Below are positions 17,103 to 24,672 of a stretch of 54,517 bases of DNA, one piece after another (within the stretch, counting starts at the first letter, position 1; every line of letters starts with the position of its first letter). Location: assembly GCA_945861565.1 (NCBI GenBank), contig CAMAUY010000027.1, forward strand, positions 1-54,517. Reading direction: 5' to 3'. Position numbers and translations under genes: made by a program. The notes under the pieces are model-generated. The model did no database searches and had not been told where the DNA came from. It saw only the letters and a program-made list of their open reading frames with translations. Origin of the DNA: Akkermansia muciniphila (GTDB lineage: Bacteria > Verrucomicrobiota > Verrucomicrobiia > Limisphaerales > UBA9464).

Positions 17103-19046
17103 ATGAAAACCCTGGCCCTGGTTATCCTGATCCTTTTTTCCGTTACCGCATTGCCAGCGAAAGCGGTCGTTGCCGAAGAAACGCGCCTGACTGCCCTGCT
17201 GCAATCCGACGCCCCACCCGCCGCAAAGGAAGACGCGTGTCGACGCCTGAAACAGGTGGGTACTGCTCAATCCGTACCCGCGCTTGCAGCATTACTTAGC
17301 GATGAACATCTCTATCAGGCCGCGTGCGATGCTCTGGAAACCTTGCCTTATCCCGAAGCCGGTGAAGCGCTGCGGGCATCGTTGAAAATTACCGCGGGCA
17401 ACCCGAAGGCCGGCGCAATTCACGCTCTCGGCGAACGTCGGGATCCTTCAGCGCTGCCGGATCTCGCCAATCTGTTGAACGATCCCGATCCGCGGGTGGC
17501 GAGTGCCTCCGCGAATGCGTTGAGAAGGATCGGAGGCCCGGAAGCAATTCGCCGATTGAGTGAGGCCGTAACGCGGGCGTCCGACCCCGTCCGCAGCGCC
17601 ATCGTGGATGCCTTAATCCAGTGCGCCGTGCAGTGCGTGACGGAAGGTCATCGCGCGGAAGCGGCCGGCATTTTTGAGCAGTTCGACGATCCCAAAGAAA
17701 AGGACCACGTCCGCACGGCGGCTTACGCCGGGCGGATTCAATCGGCGGGGGACCGATGGCTGACGCTGGTCACCGCCGGCCTTGAAAGCAACGACCCTTC
17801 CCGCCAAACGGCGGCGCTCCACATGGCTCGCTCAATGCCCGATCCCGACGCCACGATAACGTACACCCGCCTGCTCGCGAACACATCGCCCGCGATGCAA
17901 TTGGCATTGCTCGGGTTGCTGCAAGAACGAGGGGATGTTCGCGCGGTACCGGCCATTGTCTCCGCGACGCAAGGCACCGATCTTTCGGTGCGCGTTGCCG
18001 CCGTCGCAGCACTGGGTACGCTGGGAGATTCCACCGCAATTCCGCTGCTCGCGACTGCCGCAGCATCGCCCGAGGACTCGGAGCAAAAGGCGGGGCGGCA
18101 AGCGTTGATTGAACTGCATCGGGGCAATGTCGCCGCTGCCTTGGTCGCACAGTTAATTTCGGCCAACCCTGAAGTGCAGGTGGAATTGATCCGGGCACTC
18201 GCCGCTCGTTCCGAGAAATCCGCCGTACCGAATTTGTTCCTGCTTGCGCGGAGCGATTCGGCCACAACGCGCAAGGCCGCCCTCCAGGCGATCGGTCGGC
18301 TCGCGGATGGCTCGCATCTCGCGTCGCTGGTTGAATTAGTCAACGTGGCGAACGATGAAACAGCCCGTGCCGATGTGCGTCGTGTGTTTGAGTCCATCGT
18401 CGAGCGGACTGAACGTACGAGGCGCTTTGATGTGACACCGATCGTCAAGGGATTGGCCGGCGCCAACGTGGAGACACGCATCGCGTTGTTGCAAGTGAGC
18501 GCGCTCTTCGCGGACGCTCATCTGCGGGCGGCATTTCGTGCCGGCTTAAAGGATACCGATGCCGCCGTGCGTGAGGCGACTGCACGCGCCCTTTGCCATT
18601 CCCGGGACGCGGAATTGATGCCAGACCTGCTCGAGCTGGCTCGCCACTCCAAAGAGGTGAGCCTTCACGCGCTGGCACTCGAGGGCTACGTGCGGCTGGC
18701 CGGCGATGAAAATTCTGGTTTCTCCGCTCAAAAACGCGCGGAACTGCTCAAACCCGCCCTCGAACTCGCCCGACGCCCGGAGGAGAAGCGCGTGGTTCTC
18801 GCCGCACTGGCCGAGGTGACGCATCCGGACGCACTGGAACTGGTGGAGCAAGAGGTCGGCGACGATGTCGGGAAGGAGGCCGAACTGGCCCGTCTGCAAA
18901 TCGCCCAGGCGTTACTCCCATCCGCTCCCGCCGTGGCGGAGAAAACACTCCAACGACTGGCGACATCCGCCCGAACCGACAGCGTGCGAACGAACGCGCA
19001 GTCCGCATTGAAGCAGTTCAAGACGCCCCCGCCCGGCCCCCGATAA
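17103..19046 (+). CDS. Exported HEAT-repeat protein
   Basis: 647 aa. A signal peptide (MKTLALVILILFSVTALPAKA) is followed by more than a dozen helical HEAT/PBS-lyase-type repeats with the usual D-x-x-V/A-R-x-x-A-x-x-A-L pattern, for example DPDPRVASASANALRRIG, TDLSVRVAAVAALGTLGD, DSATTRKAALQAIGRLAD and DTDAAVREATARALCHSR. There is no catalytic motif. Proteins of this kind are scaffolds or binding platforms. The 12-bp gap after the TAT oxidoreductase implies cotranscription, and in planctomycetes and verrucomicrobia such secreted HEAT proteins often accompany these oxidoreductases. The partner is unknown. Confidence 0.85.
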   Translation: MKTLALVILILFSVTALPAKAVVAEETRLTALLQSDAPPAAKEDACRRLKQVGTAQSVPALAALLSDEHLYQAACDALETLPYPEAGEALRASLKITAGNPKAGAIHALGERRDPSALPDLANLLNDPDPRVASASANALRRIGGPEAIRRLSEAVTRASDPVRSAIVDALIQCAVQCVTEGHRAEAAGIFEQFDDPKEKDHVRTAAYAGRIQSAGDRWLTLVTAGLESNDPSRQTAALHMARSMPDPDATITYTRLLANTSPAMQLALLGLLQERGDVRAVPAIVSATQGTDLSVRVAAVAALGTLGDSTAIPLLATAAASPEDSEQKAGRQALIELHRGNVAAALVAQLISANPEVQVELIRALAARSEKSAVPNLFLLARSDSATTRKAALQAIGRLADGSHLASLVELVNVANDETARADVRRVFESIVERTERTRRFDVTPIVKGLAGANVETRIALLQVSALFADAHLRAAFRAGLKDTDAAVREATARALCHSRDAELMPDLLELARHSKEVSLHALALEGYVRLAGDENSGFSAQKRAELLKPALELARRPEEKRVVLAALAEVTHPDALELVEQEVGDDVGKEAELARLQIAQALLPSAPAVAEKTLQRLATSARTDSVRTNAQSALKQFKTPPPGPR

Positions 19047-19075
19047 CGACTCAAGCCGGCGGCAACCCAATCGTC

Positions 19076-19950
19076 GTGTCTCGACGGCTCACTTTGACTT
19101 ATCGGCCCAATCTTTGGATCCAGGCGTGTGCGTGGCTGATGCATTACGGAGTCGCGTTTCATGCACACCTTTTGTGGGCGGAATCCTGTGCCCCCCTGCG
19201 GACTTTCGCGGACGGCCGCCTACCGCTCAGGGAGATTTTTGTGGCAACGACCGGAAACAACAACACCGGGACCGGAGGGAATCAGGACGGACTGAAACTT
19301 TCCGGAGTGAATGATTACATTGTCATGGATTGCGACTTCACACGCATGAGCACGGGCGGAAGTGGCATTGACCACGTCGGGTGTCATCACGGATTGATCG
19401 CGAGATGCACCTTCACTGAAATGGGAAGCAATGCCATTCAATGTTGACCAACAGCCCTGCCGTTGGGAAAGGACTGCCCCTGACAATCGCCAAAGCCGAT
19501 CTACTCGAGAATTGCTATGCCCTCCATCCCACTCTGGGCGCATTCGAGGCACTGCCTGCGCCCACCCCGCCTCTCGATACGGACGGCGACCTGCTACCCG
19601 ATGCGTGGGAGGACGCAAATGGGTTGAACCGAAATGATCCGGCGGACGCGAATCAGGACTTCGACCGCGACGGATTCTCGAATGGGGCGGAATTTCTCGC
19701 GGGAACGGACCCAAAGAACCCAGGATCAATTTTCGACCTGAGTGACGCTCGGGTTGATGACGATGGTTTTGTCTTTCGCTATCCAACGTTGACGGCAAGG
19801 ACCTACACGGTTCAAACGCGCAGTTTGGGAGTCGGACCCTGGATGGATATTGCCGTGACGAATGGAACGGGCAACCTCGTCGAATACCGCGAACCAATCG
19901 CCGCAGCGATCGACAAACTGTTTCGAGTCAAAATTCAACCCCTCCGATAG
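19076..19950 (+). pseudogene. Internally deleted, frameshifted parallel beta-helix protein with Ca-binding C-terminal repeat
   Basis: Two overlapping frames look like pieces of one gene. The first (19076-19447, GTG start) has a signal-like leader, then IFVATTGNNNTG, the usual opening of right-handed beta-helix proteins. That is followed directly by mid-helix sequence (QDGLKLSGVNDYIVMDCDF, HHGLIARCTFTEMGSNAIQ) and a stop. The second (19441-19950) resumes in another frame with the end of the helix domain (LLENCYALHPTLGAFEAL), a calcium-binding DTDGDLLPDAWE / DFDRDGFSNGAEFLAGTDP repeat and a short beta domain. Expected coils are missing at both joints, so this is a decayed exported glycan-lyase-like or adhesin-like gene. 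It lies 29 bp downstream of the HEAT gene. Confidence 0.7.
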
Positions 19951-20337
19951 GCGGTTCCGGATCGCTGGTTCGAGCCGGGCGCATCCCGATATTGTAGGTG
20001 CTCCCACTCCGTTTGGCTGGCATTTTACCCATCTCCATGAACCGGCAATCCGGGGCGCGAGGTTTTATCCCGCAGGACCGTTAAGACGCCGACCAGCGAT
20101 GGAATATGCCCAGCCGCGTCCGGCCGTTGGAAGTTCCTGCGGACTGAAGTCCGCGCCTTAACCCGGTTCATGGAATCACGGCGCTCACAGCTAAGTTCGG
20201 TGGATTCTCCCCCCCGCCTCGGGGCGGGGAGGGCAGGGTGAGAGGCCTCCCTGTGTTACGCCTTTTCCTCGTCGGTAAAACGTCTGGGCGCGATATCAGG
20301 AGTCCTGAGGCTTGTAATTTCACGACGGGCGTGTTTC
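19951..20337. other. Non-coding gap with a short palindromic repeat
   Basis: No supported gene. At 20139-20154 there is a perfect 7-bp stem with a 2-base loop (GCGGACT-GA-AGTCCGC), a hairpin form that I associate with interspersed verrucomicrobial repeats. A C-run/G-run stretch (cccccgcctcggggcgggg) lies near 20212-20230. A T-loop-like stretch near 19969 does not fold as a tRNA. Confidence 0.5.
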
Positions 20338-21573
20338 TTGCAGCGCGTGCTGAGGACGATCCGCCGGGCGGAATACGCGGAACTCACCGCGCTCTTCTTC
20401 ATCACGGGCGCGGCGCTCGCCATGTGGTTCGTCCCTCTGAGCAATGTGCTCGACGCGCACGGATTCCAGAACCTCAAGCCTTATGCCTTCGCCTGCTCGG
20501 CACTCGCGGCCTTCGTTTCCCCACTCATCTTCGGTGCCATGGCGGATCATCATTCGTCGCCGGTCAGGGTCTTGCGCGGGCTTTCGCTCGCGACCGCTGT
20601 GTCAATGGCGCTCGCGACCACGGCGATAAAAAGACACGGAAACCCGTGGCTCGTCCTGGGCCTGATTCAACTGCACGCTCTTTGCTCCTCGCCGGCGTGG
20701 AGTCTCTCTTCGACGATCGTCTTCGCGCGCCTCGCCGACGCGAAGAAGGAGTTCGGCCCCATCCGCGCCATGGCCACACTCGGCTGGATGGCCGGCTGCT
20801 GGCTGATCAGCGCACTCGGTGCCGACACCAGCGCGCTCGCCGGATATAGCGCTGCCGGGGCCTGGCTCGGCGTGTGTGCGTTCACCTTCTTGCTCTCCGC
20901 GCTCGAAGCACCACGCTCCATCGTGACGCTCAAGTGGCATCAGCACCTCGGCCTCGATGCGCTCACGCTGCTCAAGAACCGCGACCACCGCGTTGTGTTC
21001 ATGACCACGACGCTGTTCTGTATTCCGATGGCAGGATTCTATCTCTACGCGCCGCCGCATCTGCGCGAGATTGGCCTTACGCATACGAGCGCGTGGATGA
21101 GCCTCGGACAAATCACCGAAATCATCGCCATGTTCAGCCTTAGCGCGCTGCTTGCGAACTGGCGCTTGAAATGGATCGTCGCCGTCGGGCTCGCCTTCGG
21201 TGTTTTGCGCTTTGCCCTAAGCGCGGTCGGCGGCCCCGCCTGGGTGATCGCAGGCGTGCTCCTGCACGGATGCTCCTACACCCTGGTGCTCATAACCGCT
21301 CAAATTTATCTCGACCAGCGCATAGAACCGGCTTGGCGGGCGCGCGGCCAGGCACTCCTCATGCTCGTCAACAGTGGCGTGGGCAGCCTCATCGGCTACC
21401 TCGGCGTTGGCGCCTGGTACCAGGCCTGCGCGCGGGGCGACGGAAACCATTGGTCCCTGTTCTGGGGCGGACTCTCCGTCACCGTGGCCTTGGTGCTGAT
21501 CATCTTCCTGACAGCGTATCGCGGCCGAGGCGCCCACATGGGAGCTTCAAGCGCCAACTCGGCGCGAAATTAA
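20338..21573 (+). CDS. MFS transporter, nucleoside:H+ symporter-like
   Basis: 411 aa with about 12 predicted membrane segments. The frame opens with TTG at 20338; no ATG lies nearby, and an in-frame GTG at 20347 is an alternative, so the exact start is uncertain. The pattern resembles the NupG/NHS branch (FFITGAALAMWFVPLSNVLD near the N-terminus, FGAMADHHSSPVRVL in loop 2-3, FGPIRAMATLGWMAGCWL in helix 5, AQIYLDQRIEPAWRARGQAL late in the protein). That suggests import of a nucleoside or small sugar-like molecule, but specificity cannot be read. It has no obvious operon partner and is flanked by pseudogenes on both sides. Confidence 0.8.
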   Translation: MQRVLRTIRRAEYAELTALFFITGAALAMWFVPLSNVLDAHGFQNLKPYAFACSALAAFVSPLIFGAMADHHSSPVRVLRGLSLATAVSMALATTAIKRHGNPWLVLGLIQLHALCSSPAWSLSSTIVFARLADAKKEFGPIRAMATLGWMAGCWLISALGADTSALAGYSAAGAWLGVCAFTFLLSALEAPRSIVTLKWHQHLGLDALTLLKNRDHRVVFMTTTLFCIPMAGFYLYAPPHLREIGLTHTSAWMSLGQITEIIAMFSLSALLANWRLKWIVAVGLAFGVLRFALSAVGGPAWVIAGVLLHGCSYTLVLITAQIYLDQRIEPAWRARGQALLMLVNSGVGSLIGYLGVGAWYQACARGDGNHWSLFWGGLSVTVALVLIIFLTAYRGRGAHMGASSANSARN

Positions 21574-21708
21574 GCCCTGCCTCCGCCTATCCAATCCCAG
21601 CCTGCGTGTGGGGACGCGGCTTAGGCTTAAGTCTTGTGACCGCGAACCACATCTCGGTGCGCTTGAACCGGGCCTGATTCCGGCTCTCTGTTCGCTACAA
21701 CTTCCCCG

Positions 21709-21903
21709 CACCACCTTTAATACCGTTTCGCGAGCAAATCCTCGCCTCAGTGGCACACAATCCGCCGTAATCCCTTCCCGTTCCTCGCCTGCGCCGTACA
21801 CGAACAGCCGGTACTTCGATAACACTTCCGCCGACGCCCGATGCTTCGCTCCGTGCCCAACCTCGGGTTGCACCCGTTCCATCGCCGCAACGACCGTTCT
21901 CAT
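21709..21903 (-). pseudogene. Internal fragment of a RAYT (REP-associated tyrosine) transposase
   Basis: About 64 residues on the minus strand (YRLFVYGAGEEREGITADC, VPLRRGF, VLKVV) align with the region following YAEATLG of the intact transposase at 28988-30058. By hand count 42 of 64 residues are identical. A stop codon lies just upstream in frame, and downstream the similarity ends at VLKVV. The HUH and tyrosine portions are missing, so this copy is dead. It abuts the truncated DUF1501 remnant on the same strand. Confidence 0.75.
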
Positions 21904-21997
21904 AGTTTCTCAAACTTCCAATCGCCCGTTGACTTCGAACTCTAAAACAACTAACAAAAAGCCTTGGGCCCCTTTTCCATTTTGTCGAAGCAAGCCC

Positions 21998-22249
21998 ACT
22001 TAAGAGCGGGTTCGGATCAAACGTCTCGATATGGCTGGGACCGCCGGCCATGAAAAGAAATATTACGGAGCGGGCACGGGCGGGAAAATGGGCCGGTCTC
22101 GGCAATAGTGGATCGGTTGCGGCAGCCCGAGCTGCCTGCTCATTCAGAAGCGAAGCGAGCGCCAATCCGCCAAAGCCGCCAAACGCATACCGAATGAACT
22201 CGCGTCGGGTCGCGGTGGGGCGGGAATGTTCGGGCGCTCTATTGAACAT
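21998..22249 (-). pseudogene. N-terminal remnant of a DUF1501 protein
   Basis: From the ATG at 22249 on the minus strand, about 84 residues carry a Tat-like signal (TRREFIRYAFGGFGGLALAS) and the family core opening VIFLFMAGGPSHIETFDPNP. The homology then stops abruptly, leaving less than a fifth of a normal ~480-aa DUF1501 protein. Past this point the frame continues into unrelated sequence and then the RAYT fragment, consistent with truncation by an insertion or deletion. Confidence 0.75.
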
Positions 22250-22397
22250 AAAGAAACGCGTTGAGATTGAATCGATCCAGAGCGAACTCCTTCCGCGACC
22301 GGTCGCGCAGGAAATCGAGCGACAGACGGCGCTCTTCGATTGTAGGTGGGCGTCCCAACACGAGCCAATAGCCGCGCTCAACCACAATCGCTGACCG
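22239..22397 (-). pseudogene. C-terminal remnant of a DUF1549/DUF1553 protein
   Basis: Minus-strand translation ends in WLVLGRPPTIEERRLSLDFL ... FNLNAFLYVQ and a stop at 22239-22241. This is the typical carboxy-terminus of DUF1553 proteins. The stop overlaps the ATG (22249) of the DUF1501 remnant, reproducing the usual gene pair. An in-frame TGA at 22398-22400 bounds the fragment upstream, so almost the whole gene is gone. Confidence 0.7.
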
Positions 22398-22446
22398 TCA
22401 AAACCGATGTCCTATCAATTATTTTCGGCTCGCCGGTCTCCCCGGG

Positions 22447-23607
22447 ATGAAAATGCCATGGCGCATCCTATTTTGTAGCCCGCATCGCATCAGTTCCCGA
22501 CTTGGGGCGTCAAAAGTGTATGTTGAGGTTGCCGATGCCTTGGCCAGCCTGGGATGGAAAGCCACGGTTGTCGGGCCGGAGGAAATCGGTGCCAGCGAGG
22601 GATCGAAGGAATACCCGCGTGTATTGAGAAGTTATCTTCGGAACAATGCAGGCCAGTTCGACGTGGTGGAGTATGAACACAACCGACTGCCATTCCCGAG
22701 GTCGGATTTTGAGCCGAAGACGTTGTTCGTCGCCCGTTCGGTTCTGCTGAGCCATCATTTCCTGACCACGCCGATCCCTCCGCGCCCGCGGCTTCGATCA
22801 AGGCTCGCCCATTTTCTGCTCGGGGATTCCCTTCGCCGGTCGTACGTCCGTATCGTGGCGGATGCGATCCGGACATGCCACGAATCCGACTTGGTGAATG
22901 TTCCCACGGCGGACGACGTAGCAGCTCTTGTTGGCTCGGGAATTCCAGATGGGAAAGTACTCATCGTCCCGTTTGCCTTGACCATCGAACGACGGAATGC
23001 GCTGGCTCGATCGACGATCGAACCGTTAATGCCGATCATCGCGTTCATTGGTACCTTTGATCCGCGCAAAGGAATGGCTGATTTTCCGGGGATCGTGGCG
23101 CGCGTCAGCGGAGCGCGTCCCGACGTTCAGTTTCGATTGCTGGGAACGGCTGGGATGATTTCGGATGCCGCCGGTGTCCTGGGGCATTTTCCACGAGCAT
23201 TGCGGGATCGGATTGAAGTCGTGCCAGAGTTCGATCCCGCCGCGCTGCCGAAGCTGCTGGCGGGTTGTTCCGTGGGAATGTTTCCATCTGCCATCGAGGG
23301 TTTCCCCTTTGGTGTGCTGGAAATGTTGGCGGCCGGCGTGCCCGTAGTTGCGTATCGCGTGCCGGGCCCGTCGGCAATACTCGCCGACGAAAATCTCGTC
23401 CCGCGCGGCGACACCGAAGGGATGGCGTTGCGCCTCCTCGCGCTGTTGGAGGATCCGGCGCGGTTGACGGCCGCGCGGACGCAGGCAATCGTCCGCGCCG
23501 GTGAGTTTTCCTGGGATGATATAGCACGTCGCACGGCTGCTCGCTATGAACTAGAAGTTTGCGCGCGGCGTTCCGGTGTTTGCGAACTCGGTGTGTCCCT
23601 CCCATAG
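22447..23607 (+). CDS. Glycosyltransferase family 4 protein
   Basis: 386 aa with the GT-B fold. The N-terminal half (ILFCSPHRISSRLGASKVYV, SLGWKATVVGPEE) would bind the acceptor. The C-terminal half holds the GT4 nucleotide-sugar site: PIIAFIGTFDPRKGMADFPG, DVQFRLLGTAG and the E-x7-E element in SAIEGFPFGVLEMLAAGVPV. There is no signal peptide or membrane span, so it acts at the cytoplasmic face on a polysaccharide or lipid-linked glycan. It is isolated, with no other glycan-synthesis gene next to it, and sits between a decayed DUF1553/DUF1501 pair and a decayed ISL3 element. This makes it a candidate for cargo of past rearrangement. Confidence 0.85.
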   Translation: MKMPWRILFCSPHRISSRLGASKVYVEVADALASLGWKATVVGPEEIGASEGSKEYPRVLRSYLRNNAGQFDVVEYEHNRLPFPRSDFEPKTLFVARSVLLSHHFLTTPIPPRPRLRSRLAHFLLGDSLRRSYVRIVADAIRTCHESDLVNVPTADDVAALVGSGIPDGKVLIVPFALTIERRNALARSTIEPLMPIIAFIGTFDPRKGMADFPGIVARVSGARPDVQFRLLGTAGMISDAAGVLGHFPRALRDRIEVVPEFDPAALPKLLAGCSVGMFPSAIEGFPFGVLEMLAAGVPVVAYRVPGPSAILADENLVPRGDTEGMALRLLALLEDPARLTAARTQAIVRAGEFSWDDIARRTAARYELEVCARRSGVCELGVSLP

Positions 23608-23639
23608 TATTAGAAGAAGTCGAAACAGATGGGTGACGG

Positions 23640-24568
23640 TGAGCGCGAAGTGGGATCGTGTCATCGATTCCGTCGAGGGCAGGGCAACAGCCCGGCGAGA
23701 CGTTGCGGATGGGAAAGTATTTCAGAGTGTTGATGAAAGCATCGCCCTCCGAAATGGGGCTCTTCCGGCTAATCTGTGGGTAGATTTCAGTGATTTGAAG
23801 GAGGGAATTGTAGAATCGGAGGGGAATAAGTGGTCATCGAAGACGTCAAGCCTGTCGTCGAAACTACACGTTAGTCTACTTGAACCGCCCACCGGCGCGA
23901 GCTGTTAGCTCAAGCACGCCGGAGGGCTCGTTTACGTTGCCGATTAAAGTGCTGGGGCCTTCTGGAACGGGAATGCTTAGCCCTGGAAGCATCCCTCTCT
24001 GCGTCCCTCGGCTTTGGGGGTGGATCGCTTTCATATCGCCTCACATCTCAGCGAAGCCGTGGATGAAGTGCGGCGGGGGGAAGTCAGTCGACTCAATGCG
24101 GCTGGGAAAGGGGGCGCAGAGAAGCTGAAGAAGATGCGCTGGAATCTACTGAAGAAACGGAGTCGAGTGCGGGGAAAGGCGCGCCAGCGGCTGGAGGCGA
24201 TCTTGAGCAGCAAGTTGGCGACGGCCCGAGCGTGTATGCTGAAGGAATCGTTCGAGCATTTCTGGACGTACCGATCTGTCGCTCACGCGGGAAGATTCCT
24301 GGATGCGTGGTGCCGAAGGGCGATGCGGAGCCGGCTGAAACCCATAAAGAAGGTGGCCCGGATGTTGCGGCGGCACGAGCCGCTTATACTGAATTGGTTC
24401 CGGGCAAAGGGCGAGGTATCCAGCGGCGCTGTTGAAGGGCTTAACAACAAGATTCGAGTGACTACCAGACGAGCGTACGGCTTCAGGACATATCGAGCTC
24501 TCGAAGTAGCTCTATATCACACTCTTGGAAAACTATCCGAACCGCCTCCCACCCACAGATTCTGCTGA
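23640..24568 (+). pseudogene. Decayed ISL3-family transposase
   Basis: The C-terminal ~180 residues from about 24023 are well preserved: VDRFHIASHLSEAVDEVRRG, KKMRWNLLKK, FEHFWTYRS, RFLDAWCRRAMRSRLKPIKK, SGAVEGLNNKIRVTTRRAYG and a THRFC end, as in the DDE domain of ISL3 transposases. In the same frame upstream, weaker pieces (KWDRVIDSVEGRATARR, FQSVDE, LKHAGGLVYVAD, AFWN) match the expected N-terminal half but are interrupted by stops at 23906, 23945 and 23978, and by a deletion just before VDRFHI. The element is non-functional and I could not define its terminal inverted repeats. Confidence 0.75.
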
Positions 24569-24672
24569 GGAGGCGAAATTACCATCATTCTCCAACTCGA
24601 CTGGTGTATTATTCTCCAAGAGTTAGGTGTCGCTAAGGATCGCATTGCGAACGGAGTGAGACCGAAGAAGTT

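Noticed and set aside
19960-19995. tRNA-like T-loop (ggttcgagcc)
   Set aside because: Flanking bases do not form a T-stem, and no anticodon or acceptor stem is found.
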